From Schlesneria paludicola DSM 18645 (GTDB lineage: Bacteria; Planctomycetota; Planctomycetia; Planctomycetales; Planctomycetaceae), in NCBI GenBank assembly GCA_945862235.1, contig CAMAYU010000018.1:1-56585 (forward strand): 56,585 nucleotides of DNA. Reading direction: 5' to 3'. The notes beneath the pieces were generated by a model. It searched no databases. It was not told the origin of the DNA and saw nothing but the letters and a program-made list of their open reading frames with translations. Positions 42,585 to 51,518 of this stretch are shown here, piece by piece. The position numbers and the translations under genes are program-made. Each line of letters starts with the position of its first letter. Within the stretch, counting starts at the first letter, position 1.

Positions 42585-44471
42585 TCACGGCTGCGAGGCG
42601 ACTCGCTTCACGTCGCTCCGTTTGCGGAACGACTCATACGAGTGAACGGCTGTTCCGGCGAAGTGCTTGGTGCGGCGGCAGGTCGTCTCGGCCGACTTCA
42701 GTTGGGTGTGCAGTTCATCGAGCGTGTTGTCGGCGAACGAGATCTTGGACAGCATCACAGTCGTGGCGCTGAAGCCTGCCAGTTCTTGACCGCTGGCCGT
42801 GGCGATGTCTCGCGAGCGAAAGCCGCTCCATTCCGGGTCGAGCCTCACGAACCCTTCCGCTTCGTTTCGAGCGAGGGCGATTTGCGAGCGAGGCACTGAC
42901 GGCGCGGCCGCTCCAAAACGTTCGGCGATCTGCGTGAGATGCTTCTGGACGCGAGCCAAGTCTTCGTCGGTCGGATCGGCGGGAAGCTCCAGTCCGACGT
43001 GAACGTGCTGTCCGTCGTCGAGTCGATGCAACCGCAGTCCATCCACGCGACTGAGCGTCGCCAGTTCTTTCCCCCGCGCCGCGGATGATCGCCTCAAACC
43101 GCTCCCGCTTTGTCCGCATACGCGAGCAAATCCTGTCCATGAGCGATCAGGCCGTCGGCCCCTTCCGCCGCGTCGAGTTCCTGCCACCAGAACGGGCTAC
43201 GGGCTGTCGACGCCAAAGGCCAGACCCGATTGAGTCCTCACGCGGGGCGCTGGCATTCGACGTTCAGTTCGAGGAACTCGCGCAGGATCTGTTCGCGCCG
43301 CAGCCGGTCTTTCCAACCGAGCAACAAGTACGGCTCGTTGTCGAAGTGAATGCCGTCGAACCGTTGCTCAGCGGGCAACTCGCGGTTGAAGGCGATCACC
43401 GCATCGACCACAGCCAGCAGCGGCACGCCATGCTGCGGCTTGAGGGCGAACTCGGGATAGCCATCGAGCGAATGAACTTGGATGCGTGCCTGATGGGCTT
43501 CCGCGAGGAACCGCCGCCACGCACCGGCGGTCGGGGAACTCACAGGTGACTCGTTCGACAGCCTGGCTCTTGGCGGACGTTGCCGTGGGAGCCGCCGTGG
43601 TGGTTGTCGGACGGGAACCCGCGGGATCGGCATCGGTCGGCTGGAGGGTGATCTCAGCTTCCTGCGGCGAGCCACGAACCACCTTGCAATCGAGCTGCAT
43701 CCAGAGCTGCTCGATCGACTCATTGCGGCAAAAGGTGAACAACTCTTCGCGACTGGCCGCGTCGTTGAGGACGGCGTTCGATTCCCACAACCACATCGCG
43801 CTGGGAGTTGTCGTCGCAGCCGAGACGTCGGTGCTGGCCACGTCACTCTGTGGTGTGGTGATCGTCGCGGTCGCCTTGAAGCTGATGTCGTCGATCCACA
43901 CGGCGTGCCTACCGGGCGATGTGAAGTCGAGCGTCAGGCCACCCAGATATTGAATATCCAGTCCCTTGAGCGCCGCCAGCGGGATGAGCACTTCCTGCCA
44001 CTGGTTCGTGACGCCCTTGGGCAGGAACCGACGGATGTCGCCGACGGGCAGTGAGTCATCCTTCTCGATCCACTTGCCATCAGCCAGCTTGACCGTGAAT
44101 TGCTCGCCGCCCACTTGCCCCTTCACCCAGAACGACAAGTACCCGAACGGCCGCGGGTCGAAGTACCGGCGCTGCGGCGCGCGAAAATTGAAGAACTGGA
44201 GCTACACGCCGCAGTAGCCGGCGACTCGGCGATCGGCCTGCACGGAGAGACTGCTACCGCTTTTGCCTCGCCGGACATTGGCGTCCCGCGCGATCACCGC
44301 GACCGAGTCACCCGCCTGATACTTCGGGTGAAAGCCGCCGAGCTTGTTCTGTTGCCCCCCCTCAAAATCATCGACCAGCAGCAGCTTCACGGGAGCAGCC
44401 GCGTTGAGGGGCGAGGACAAGCAGAGGAACACCAAGCTGAACACAAACGCAACGACGACATGGCGACCCAT
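42585..44471 (-). pseudogene. Decayed secreted protein gene: CBM11-like beta domain plus glycosidase-like part
   Basis: One ancestral gene can be followed through several breaks. Residues 1-89 carry a signal peptide (VVVAFVFSLVFLCLSSPLNA) and LLLVDDFEGGQQNKLGG. Then an in-frame TAG at 44202-44204 is followed in the same frame by LQFFNFRAPQRRYFDPRPFG then YLSFWVKGQ, a galactose-binding-like beta-sandwich. Near 43545-43590 the coding frame shifts, giving AWRRFLAEAHQARIQVHSLD and IHFDNEPYLLLGW, a TIM-barrel glycosidase-like strand-loop. A further shift near 43200 gives WWQELDAAEGADGLIAHGQD. Another shift near 43090 leads to KELATLSRVDGLRL and on to 42585. At least three frameshifts and one nonsense codon make it a pseudogene, unless the assembly is poor here. 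Confidence 0.75.
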
Positions 44472-44490
44472 TCAAAAGTGCATGAAACGA

Positions 44491-44608
44491 AGACGTTTCC
44501 GACAGAAGTCGTAGTCTGGAGCCCTTGGCCCGGACGAGACCTCGCGCAAGAGAGCAAGCGAATACGCTGAAGTTGAATGCCTCATCCGGACCAAGGCGTC
44601 CGGACGAC
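44491..44608. repeat. Palindromic element family D, copy 3
   Basis: GTAGTCTGGAGCCCTTGGCC (44511-) pairs with CCAAGGCGTCCGGACGAC (ending 44608). The preceding GACGTTTCCGACAGAAGT and the loop words GACCTCGCGCAAGAGAGC and CGAATACGC are shared with copy 4 at 45164-45282. Confidence 0.88.
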
Positions 44609-44643
44609 AGCCTCCGCTCGCCTTTTGACTTCAATCCTCAACC

Positions 44644-45081
44644 TCACTGGCGAACCAGCTCGACCGGCTCCGAGTGCGGTGTTTCTGAGGGGAGCTGATC
44701 GAAGCTCGAACCGACGGTGAAGCGATTCGCTTCCTCGGCATCGCGCATAGCCAGCACGACCAACTGATAGCGGGTTCCCGGCGGCGTCTTGTCGTTTCCA
44801 AAGTGAGACGTGGCCACGAACCGCGTTCCGCGAACGGCACGACACGGCTGCTGCACCCACCACTCGGCACCGGCTGCAACATCGCGCACCACGACGACCG
44901 GCCACCCGTGAGGGCTGTCGCATTCCACTTCCTGCACTCGCTCCACCAACTGACCGGGAGGTGCGGCCACGGAGATCGCCGCGCGCGGCTGAAATCCCGC
45001 ACGCACGGCATAGCCACCGACCAACATCGTCGTCACCAACACCACACACCACACCCACTTCCGGACCAGAAACCGCTTCAC
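44644..45081 (-). CDS. Secreted or anchored protein of a tandem paralogue pair (copy 1), function unknown
   Basis: A 145-residue protein with an N-terminal hydrophobic segment (RKWVWCVVLVTTMLVGGYAV). The mature part, HGWPVVVVRDVAAGAEWWVQ then QPCRAVRGTRFVATSHFGND and YQLVVLAMRD, can be aligned with the gene at 45359 over about 75 residues, so the two are paralogues. The fold looks like a small beta protein, with no catalytic motif. GTG 45081 is chosen because AAGGG lies 8 nt upstream; a GTG at 45090 would abut it. D elements lie on both sides. Confidence 0.75.
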   Translation of the reverse strand: MKRFLVRKWVWCVVLVTTMLVGGYAVRAGFQPRAAISVAAPPGQLVERVQEVECDSPHGWPVVVVRDVAAGAEWWVQQPCRAVRGTRFVATSHFGNDKTPPGTRYQLVVLAMRDAEEANRFTVGSSFDQLPSETPHSEPVELVRQ

Positions 45082-45163
45082 GTCGCACACCCTTTCATGA
45101 ACTTACCTGATGATTGGAGAACCACACTCGGCTCACCCGATTCTCAATTGAGTCAGTCACATT

Positions 45164-45282
45164 TGACGTTTCCGACAGAAGTTGAAGTCGTCGTCCGGCC
45201 CCCTTGGTACGGACGGAGACCTCGTGCAGGAGAGCCACCGAATACGCCGAGATTGCAGACATCGTCCGGACCAAGGGAGACT
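45164..45282. repeat. Palindromic element family D, copy 4
   Basis: GTCCGGCCCCCTTGGTACGG (left) pairs with GTCCGGACCAAGGGAGACT (right, ending about 45282). The upstream GACGTTTCCGACAGAAGT and loop words GACCTCGTGCAGGAGAGC and CGAATACGC show close relation to copy 3. Confidence 0.88.
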
Positions 45283-45358
45283 CAGTTCGACCGATTTCGA
45301 CTGCTGTTAATCACGTCCGATTGGCCTACTTCCGCAAGACTTCAAACCCAGCGGTCAA

Positions 45359-45943
45359 TCACTCGCGAACGACGTTGACCAACCCCATCACGTCTCGCCC
45401 CGCAGGCAATTCGTTGAGGACCGCACCCGTGGCGAAGAGCTTCTCGTCGTCAGCATTGCGGGCGACGATGAGTGCCACTTGGAACGGAGTTCCTGCCGGA
45501 GTTCCCGTATTGCCGATGGTGACCGGGCAGCGCAACGTCGTCCCCTCGACCGATTCCGCCGGAGATTGCACGTACCACACGGACTCTTCGCCTAATGTTT
45601 TCACCAGAACTACAGGTCGCCCGGTGGAAGATTCGCAAACGATCGTGTCGGAAGCATTCAGTGCTTGCCCGGCGGTCAGCTTCCAAGTCGCCAAACCCTC
45701 AACGGGATGGATCGCAGGAGTGACGCTGGAAGTCGGCGTGAGTGTCGTTTCCGATGCCGTGGCCGCCGGACTCTGCGCAACCGTGCGCTGCGACTCAACC
45801 TTAGTGACAGACTGCACGGTGGGAACCGGCATTCCGGCGGCATTGCCCGGTGCCGCCGAGGCGAAGCCATCGCCACACAAACCACCCACCAAGAGGGCCG
45901 CCACGGCGGTAATGCCATGCGTGGCGAATTTCTGACGAAACAC
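45359..45943 (-). CDS. Secreted protein of a tandem paralogue pair (copy 2), function unknown
   Basis: A 194-residue protein with a signal peptide (FATHGITAVAALLVGGLCGD). A Thr/Ser/Pro-rich linker (about 40-80) leads to a beta-rich domain: TGRPVVLVKTLGEESVWYVQ, SPAESVEGTTLRCPVTIGNT and FQVALIVARNADDEKLFATG. This domain pairs with the protein at 44644 (same PVV-V, W-VQ-P, GT-, GN--TP-GT, Q--L-A spacing). GTG 45943 has GGAG 8 nt upstream; the TTG at 45949 would be too close to it. Role unknown. Confidence 0.75.
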   Translation of the reverse strand: MFRQKFATHGITAVAALLVGGLCGDGFASAAPGNAAGMPVPTVQSVTKVESQRTVAQSPAATASETTLTPTSSVTPAIHPVEGLATWKLTAGQALNASDTIVCESSTGRPVVLVKTLGEESVWYVQSPAESVEGTTLRCPVTIGNTGTPAGTPFQVALIVARNADDEKLFATGAVLNELPAGRDVMGLVNVVRE

Positions 45944-45949
45944 GATCAA

Positions 45950-46560
45950 CTCTCCAATTCAAAGGTTGTCCGCTCGGTGAACTTTCACCCGCAATCACGA
46001 TCAAGTTCAAACGTTGATCACACCAACGCGACCTGTGATCGTGTTCAGAACGAGTCTCCCGAACGCCGTTTGGCGCGGGGTTCTTGCTCCCGTCGAAACC
46101 CCCGACGAACACCGTGCCGAACTCTACACGGCAACGAGCAACCTGCTTGAACGAAACTTTTTCTTGCGGTCCATTTCGAGCTGTCACTCTGAGTGTTGTC
46201 CCGGTCACATCCGTTGGAGAATCGATACCGTGCAGGCAAACGTTTTCGGTCACAACTGATCTGAGACGAGGGCCAACTCGCCACCCTGCGGTCGCAACGG
46301 TGAGTCGCGTGTTGCGTGACGTGACGACCAGGCAGAATCTCTCCAATGTGCGCGATGTTTCGCCAAGGTCGGGCACTCTGATCGACGCGGGCCATTGGCT
46401 CGTGGCACCCCAACCGGCAGCAGACAATGTCCCTGCACTCATCCATACGATCCATCGTCGTGCCGAACTTCGGTCTGTAGAGTTTCGCGGCCCGGTGGAG
46501 GCCGCTCGTTGCGAGAGCGATTCCTCCACGAATTCACTCGCCCCCGAAAGGACTGCTTCG
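45950..46560. other. Gap that may hold a third, decayed paralogue
   Basis: On the minus strand, the frame near 46250-46130 reads GWRVGPRLRSVV, then VCLHGIDSPTDVTGTTLRVT, which loosely resembles the PVVVVRDV and QPCRAVRGTRF region of the paralogue pair. The frame runs on into the antisense of the 45943 gene start without a suitable end, so it is not an intact gene. The resemblance is weak. Confidence 0.3.
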
Positions 46561-47478
46561 ATGACGCGATTCGTTCTCCGGTCTCTGTGTCTGCTGAGTC
46601 TTCTGGCACTGCCGTGGTCTTCGGCCGCGCGTGCTCAAGACATGGCCCTGTCTACCGTGCTGATCGAGGGCGAGAACTGGCAACTCGTCGCCGAAGGCTA
46701 CAAGTTTACGGAAGGCCCCGCCGTCGATCGCGATGGAACCGTCTACTTTGTCGATGTGCCTGACAGTCTGATTCTGAAGATCGGCGGCGATGGCAAGCCC
46801 GTCGTGTGGGCACGCGACACCGGCAAGGCCAGCGGCCTGATGTTTGGCCCCGAAGGTCGGCTGTACGCCTGTCAGAGCGGAACAAAACAGATCGTCTGGT
46901 ACGACCGCAACGCGAAGCCAACAGTGCTCGCAACCGACATCGCAGGAAATGACATCACCGTCGATGCGAAGGGCGGCGTGTACGTCACCGACATGGGAGG
47001 CAAGCAGGTTTGGTATGTCGCACCCGACGGAAGCAAGCGCGTCGTGGCGAGCGGCTTCATGCCGAACGGTCTCACCCTCTGGCCCGATGGCGGCACGTTG
47101 GTCGTGGCCGATTGGGAGCATCCCGCGCTGCAAACTTTCCGCGTGGAGGCGGACGGCGGTTTGAAGTTTCAGGACCGCTACTACGGCCCCGTGCAGATTC
47201 CCGCAGGTCAGGACAAACCCGGCTCAGACGGTATGACCGTCGATGACATCGGCCGGCTGTTCGTCGCGACTCACGCCGGGCTACAGATGTTCGATCCGAC
47301 CGGTCGTCCCTGTGGAGCGATCACCAAACCGCAGACCAAATTCCTGTCGAACGTGAAGTTCGGCGGTCCCGATTTCGACACGGTCTACGTCACCAGCAGC
47401 GACCGCATTTACAAACGGAAGCTCAAGACGAAGGGGACGCCGCACTTCCTGAGAGCAGCCGTCGCGGCAACCAAGTAG
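46561..47478 (+). CDS. Secreted SMP-30/gluconolactonase-like beta-propeller protein
   Basis: A 305-residue protein with a signal peptide (MTRFVLRSLCLLSLLALPWS, cut near ARA-QD). YKFTEGPAVDRDGTVYFVDV is the first blade with the EGP metal-ligand Glu. Later blades show ASGLMFGPEGRLYACQSG, GNDITVDAKGGVYVTDMG (Asn ligand region), MPNGLTLWPDGGTLVVADWE and GSDGMTVDDIGRLFVATHAG with an Asp ligand. Family members hydrolyse lactones such as gluconolactone; planctomycete members are numerous and rarely tested. AAGGA lies 8 nt before ATG 46561. Repeat G copy 2 follows the stop. Confidence 0.92.
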   Translation: MTRFVLRSLCLLSLLALPWSSAARAQDMALSTVLIEGENWQLVAEGYKFTEGPAVDRDGTVYFVDVPDSLILKIGGDGKPVVWARDTGKASGLMFGPEGRLYACQSGTKQIVWYDRNAKPTVLATDIAGNDITVDAKGGVYVTDMGGKQVWYVAPDGSKRVVASGFMPNGLTLWPDGGTLVVADWEHPALQTFRVEADGGLKFQDRYYGPVQIPAGQDKPGSDGMTVDDIGRLFVATHAGLQMFDPTGRPCGAITKPQTKFLSNVKFGGPDFDTVYVTSSDRIYKRKLKTKGTPHFLRAAVAATK

Positions 47479-47485
47479 CAATCAA

Positions 47486-47675
47486 AGTAGTTATTCCGTT
47501 CCCGTGGGGGACACCCGTGAGGGTGGAACGGTGAGCAAGAATGGCCTCGATGCCCCGTCCACCTCTTGAAATGAAACACAGCCGCTCTGTGGTAAACCTC
47601 TGTGGTGAACCTTCTTCGACGACGTTCCCGGAAGAGGATTTAACCACCGAGCGGCCATGTTTCGTTTCAAGAAAT
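47486..47675. repeat. Dispersed repeat family G, copy 2
   Basis: It shares AGTAGTTATTCCGTT, CCGTGGGGGACAC, CGTCCACCTCTT, CTTCTTCGACGACGTTCCCG and GGATTTAACCACCGAG with copy 1 at 26787, in the same order. It has its own palindrome: CTTGAAATGAAACACAGCCG (47565-) with CGGCCATGTTTCGTTTCAAG (ending 47671). The gap to 47794 holds a further partial palindrome built on GGGGATCAGG and TCACGCGGAGCGAGG words. Confidence 0.82.
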
Positions 47676-47794
47676 TTAGGGGAGTTTTCAGTCGCCTTCC
47701 TCGCTCCGTGTGATGGGCCTTGGGGATCAGGCGTCCCTTTGCAAAAAGGCTCATCACGCGGAGCGAGGCGGGCGACTTTGGCTGAATCGACGTG

Positions 47795-48517
47795 TTACGC
47801 GGCAACGCGGTTATCGATCTCTATCGGCGGCGGTTGTTTGCCGGACAGCATCCGCTCGACCTGTTCGCTCAAGCGGTCCATCGCCTGTTGGGCGAGAGCG
47901 ATGTAGTCGCTCAGTTGTTCGCGTGTGAGGTCGCTCGGAATAGCGATCGCTTCACCGGTGATGACGTAGATCGTGCTAAACGGCTTGGGGATGGCGAGGT
48001 CGGTCCACTTCCCTTTCGGGCGCCATGCCTTCGTCGCGACGAAGGCTCCCGGTAATAGACTGCGGCCAAGCTGCGAGGCCACAAACACACAGCCCTGCTT
48101 GAGCTGTCGTCTCGGTCCGCACGGTCCATCGGGCGTGAAGACGATGTGCTTGCCAGCGGTGTCGTCCAAGAGTTGCCTCAGCGCGTTGGCTCCGCCGCGA
48201 CGACTCGAACCGCGCACCGTGCTGTAGCCGAGCAACGCCATCGTGTTGGCCAGGTACGAACCGTCTTGATGCTGGCTGACGAGGCAGCAGGCTTGCTTGC
48301 GCACACCACGCGGCGCGGCGAATGTGGGGATCAGCAGTTCATCGTGCCAGACGCATAGAACGAAGCGTTCGTGGTCGTCGGGAGTCGGGACGAAATCGAG
48401 ACGACTTTGCGGGCGATGGCCCACGTAAACCTTGCGGCATGTCGCAAACAACAGCTTCGTCAGACCAACGACACTGGCGGCGGCGACCCACGTCAGCCAG
48501 CGGCTCCGAATCTTCAT
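47795..48517 (-). CDS. DUF374 lysophospholipid-acyltransferase-like protein
   Basis: A 240-residue protein with an N-terminal hydrophobic segment (WLTWVAAASVVGLTKLLF). VLCVWHDELLIPTF holds the acyltransferase-like WH; the blocks CLVSQHQDGSYLANTMALLG, VRGSSRRGGANALRQLL and FTPDGPCGPRRQLKQG are the DUF374 signature. Relatives add acyl groups to lipid A or phospholipid precursors at the inner membrane. The acyl donor and acceptor are unknown. GAGGGAG lies 9 nt before the ATG. It is downstream of the beta-propeller gene at 48688 on the same strand, with a hairpin between. Confidence 0.9.
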   Translation of the reverse strand: MKIRSRWLTWVAAASVVGLTKLLFATCRKVYVGHRPQSRLDFVPTPDDHERFVLCVWHDELLIPTFAAPRGVRKQACCLVSQHQDGSYLANTMALLGYSTVRGSSRRGGANALRQLLDDTAGKHIVFTPDGPCGPRRQLKQGCVFVASQLGRSLLPGAFVATKAWRPKGKWTDLAIPKPFSTIYVITGEAIAIPSDLTREQLSDYIALAQQAMDRLSEQVERMLSGKQPPPIEIDNRVAA

Positions 48518-48603
48518 GACACTGCGCTCCCTCGCACGAACCTTGAACGGGGCGGGACTTTAAGAGAAAGCCCTCACGCCGGGAATGGCAGTCACGATCA
48601 AAC

Positions 48604-48639
48604 AACACGGCCCGGCTGCGTGGGCAGTCGGGCCGTGTT
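48604..48639 (-). terminator. Hairpin after the beta-propeller gene
   Basis: AACACGGCCCGGCTGC (48604-48619) pairs with GCAGTCGGGCCGTGTT (48624-48639), 15 of 16 bases, with loop GTGG. On the minus strand it is followed by TTGTTTG, a weak U-tract, 49 nt past the stop of the gene at 48688. Confidence 0.7.
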
Positions 48640-48687
48640 TGGAATTGAGAGAACGCATGGAGACGAGCCGTCATCCACGATGAGGCA

Positions 48688-49830
48688 TCACAGACCGGGT
48701 TCGAGTCGGATCAGACTGCCGTTCGGCTTGTCGCCGGTGTCTTTGCCGCCGCCGAAGACGGTGATGAGCAGGCCGCCGTCTTTGTCGAAAGCGAGTGACG
48801 TGGGGCGGTCGAGACCGATGATCTTCTTCGTTTTGACTTCTTCACCTTCGATCGTCAGCTCAAATAAGCCGCCGTTCATTTTGATCTCTTCGGCCCACGC
48901 GAAGTCGGTGGCGTAGAGCTTGCCGCTGGGGCTGTATGCGAGACCGGTGATGTCGTTCAGTCCGGTCTTGTAGCTCTTCACGAGCTTGCCTTCCTTGTCG
49001 TACATCGTGAGGAGCGCGTCGCCGGGGACGTTCATCTCACCCATCTGGCCGACCACGAGTTGCGACTTGTCAGGGCTGACCGTGATCGCCACGGGAGCAT
49101 CGACTTGAGTCGCTTCCTTGGTGGCGATCGTCCCGGTCAGTTCGCCCGGCTTGCCGTCGGCGATCTTGGACGAGACGACCCAGCCCTTGGTGTCATCGCC
49201 GTTCGACGTGACATAGATCGCGTCGTTCCAAACGACAGCTTGATAGTAGTTGCCTTCGCCCTTGGCTCCTTCTCCGGTCCCCTTGATCGGGCCGAGTGTG
49301 AATTCGGCTTCGGCCTCTTTGCGAGGCTTGGCGGGGACCGCATCTTCAATCTTGTAGACCCGTACGACTTCTTCGCCATCGGGGCGACTGCCATCGGGTA
49401 CGACGAGGCGATCCGTTCCCCACAGTGCGCAACCGAGTGGGCCGACGTTGTACTTCGGTCCCTTGCCGTAGATGTCGGTCGGGAAGCCTTCGACTTCCAA
49501 GTAAATCTTCTTCGCTTTGCCAGGCTCAAGCACTAATCGGAAGACACCTTGCCGCGAGGTGATGAACACGTGCCCCGTGGTGGGATGAACGCAAACGCCC
49601 GACGGGTTGTCGAGGTGCTGGACCATCTCCGTCTGCTTGGGGCCAGCAGGCTGTTCGGCGGGTTTCTCTTCCGTCTTCTCAGCCGGTTTGTCTGCGGGCT
49701 TCTCTTCGGCCTTGGCGGCGGGCTTGTCCGCAGGTTTGTCTTCCTTCTTCTCAGCATCCTGGGCGAAGCCAATCACACCGAGGCTCAGCATCAACGAGGC
49801 GGCGGTCAGGCTGAAATACAAACGGCGCAT
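48688..49830 (-). CDS. Secreted beta-propeller (NHL/SMP-30-like) protein with Lys/Glu/Pro repeat linker
   Basis: A 380-residue protein with a signal peptide (MRRLYFSLTAASLMLSLGVI). Residues about 24-60 form a low-complexity linker of repeated KPADKPA / EEKPA units, as found between signal and domain in cell-surface proteins. The rest is a propeller: NPSGVCVHPTTGHVFITSRQ, GPLGCALWGTDRLVVPDGSR, APVAITVSPDKSQLVVGQMG, ITGLAYSPSGKLYATDFAWA and RPTSLAFDKDGGLLITVFGG. No catalytic residues are evident. GGAG lies 5 nt before ATG 49830; the ATG at 49851 is less likely. Confidence 0.82.
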   Translation of the reverse strand: MRRLYFSLTAASLMLSLGVIGFAQDAEKKEDKPADKPAAKAEEKPADKPAEKTEEKPAEQPAGPKQTEMVQHLDNPSGVCVHPTTGHVFITSRQGVFRLVLEPGKAKKIYLEVEGFPTDIYGKGPKYNVGPLGCALWGTDRLVVPDGSRPDGEEVVRVYKIEDAVPAKPRKEAEAEFTLGPIKGTGEGAKGEGNYYQAVVWNDAIYVTSNGDDTKGWVVSSKIADGKPGELTGTIATKEATQVDAPVAITVSPDKSQLVVGQMGEMNVPGDALLTMYDKEGKLVKSYKTGLNDITGLAYSPSGKLYATDFAWAEEIKMNGGLFELTIEGEEVKTKKIIGLDRPTSLAFDKDGGLLITVFGGGKDTGDKPNGSLIRLEPGL

Positions 49831-50123
49831 GCTCACTCCAACTTTAGACATGGGATCGGGATCACGGAGGCCACGGTCCACCGCGAACAGCGCAGCTGAG
49901 AGACCGTTCGGCTCGCGTGTGCGGGAGACCTCGAAATCGAGATGGCTTCCGTCAGCGCGGCGCGAGTCAGTCTTTGGGCAGACCGGGCGGCGGGATGGTA
50001 CTGGAGCCTCCGCAGCGATGCAATTTACGCAGGCCACGTTGGCAGATCAGCCACATCGAGTGTTGGCTCAATCACAATCTGAGAGCCACGGACAAAGCGC
50101 GGCCCGATCCCACGGAACCGCCA

Positions 50124-51518
50124 TCACGGATTGGGTACTGGAGGGACTGCAGCACCCTGCGCGTTAGCCGCGACCCACGCTTCCAACGCTTGGAGTTGAG
50201 CGGCCGTCAGCCGTCCTCCCTTGAGGATCGTGGCGCACAGCGGAGTGATATGGGAACTGGCGGCCTTGGCTCCACCCGCCACAACGGGATTGTTCAACAA
50301 CCCCGCCTTGATCGCTTTCGTCACGTCCTTCTCGTTGGCATCCACGGACCAGAACGCGAGGTAAGTCTTCCAGAACGCGGACTTCCATTGGGGATCGGCA
50401 GGAGCCTGCTGAGCCGCCTTGGCCAGTTGCAGCGCCATCTCACTGACAGCGAACACCACGGACGCGGGATTGGATGCGGGCGGGAGCGGGACACGGCCCA
50501 ACGCCTTCGCCGCCTCAGTCCGCACCGTCCACGATCGCTTGGGATCGCTGACCACTTTTTTCAGAGCCGTCACAATAATCGGTTGCTTGAGTTGATCGAG
50601 GGTAGCGGAACCCAGCGTTCCGACGAGCCTGAATTCGTACCAACTCTCTGAGGGGTGATCGGCCGCTTTAACACGGTCCAACTCGGAGATCACCGCCTCG
50701 GCAATCCGAGTTCGCTCATTCACATTGGCCGTTCCAATTTTCAGGATGCGCGTCAAACCGTTGACTGCCGCGATCTTCACAGACACGTCCTGCTTCGGGT
50801 CGAGAATCACCTTCACGAAAGTGTCAAACACGGGCGTAAACGCTTCGGTTGCGATCCCCTTTGATGGATCACCGACAACCAACTCCAACTCGCCCATCAA
50901 GACGATGACCTGGATTCGCACGTGGAGATTGTTCTCCAAGAGCGGCGCGGCCTGCTTGACGAACTCCAACATCAAGTTCCGGCGGAATTCCTTGATCGCC
51001 TCAGCCTTCAAGAGCTTCGCGGCAGAACCGGCCCCATTCAGATCACGCCGCAGATTATTCCTGAGCGTGGTGATGAAGTACGGCCCCTTCTTGGCGTTCT
51101 CGGCTTGATAGTTTTCCTTGAGCGTCATCTGGGCGAGGCGATACCGAATGCCCGCCTTGATGACGGCCTTAGCGGCATCGTCAGATTCCGCTTTGTTGAG
51201 GACACCTTGAAACTTGCCGTCCTCTTTTTTCAGCTTCTCCAACTCATCCGGCAACGCAATCGGCATGTCGAGTTCGAGGAGCGGATTCCGGTCCTTGGGC
51301 GGCGTGTAGTTGGGCGGCAATGCTTCCGGGTCAATCACAAGCGGCGCTGCGGAACCTTTCGGAACGGCTGGCTTCGCACCGGCACCACCGGCGGGCTTGG
51401 CCTTCGGCTTGGCGGCTTGGCTCCATGCGACATCTGTCGCCACAAGACCGCAAAGCAGAGCCAGCAACGCAACGCACAGCCAATTCGGAAACGCAGCTCG
51501 CCGCCGCTCGATCCGCAT
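50124..51518 (-). CDS. Secreted HEAT-like helical-repeat protein, function unknown
   Basis: A 464-residue protein with a signal peptide (FPNWLCVALLALLCGLVATD), an Ala/Lys/Pro-rich linker (AAKPKAKPAGGAGAKPAVPK) and then helical pairs such as ENNLHVRIQVIVLMGELELV, QDVSVKIAAVNGLTRILKIG and RSWTVRTEAAKALGRVPLPP, which look like HEAT repeats. The C-terminus is hydrophobic and Pro-rich. ATG 51518 is used as it starts a proper signal; the frame is open further upstream without a ribosome site. It may be co-transcribed with the propeller gene at 49830 (293-nt gap). No partner is known. Confidence 0.75.
   Translation of the reverse strand: MRIERRRAAFPNWLCVALLALLCGLVATDVAWSQAAKPKAKPAGGAGAKPAVPKGSAAPLVIDPEALPPNYTPPKDRNPLLELDMPIALPDELEKLKKEDGKFQGVLNKAESDDAAKAVIKAGIRYRLAQMTLKENYQAENAKKGPYFITTLRNNLRRDLNGAGSAAKLLKAEAIKEFRRNLMLEFVKQAAPLLENNLHVRIQVIVLMGELELVVGDPSKGIATEAFTPVFDTFVKVILDPKQDVSVKIAAVNGLTRILKIGTANVNERTRIAEAVISELDRVKAADHPSESWYEFRLVGTLGSATLDQLKQPIIVTALKKVVSDPKRSWTVRTEAAKALGRVPLPPASNPASVVFAVSEMALQLAKAAQQAPADPQWKSAFWKTYLAFWSVDANEKDVTKAIKAGLLNNPVVAGGAKAASSHITPLCATILKGGRLTAAQLQALEAWVAANAQGAAVPPVPNP

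Noticed and set aside
7148-45282. All intergenic palindromes as ordinary Rho-independent terminators
   Set aside because: Most lack a T run, many are in divergent gaps or at gene starts, arms reach 24-37 bp, and families with nested insertions exist. Only 34125-34157 fits the classical form; 48604 and 21994 are partial fits.
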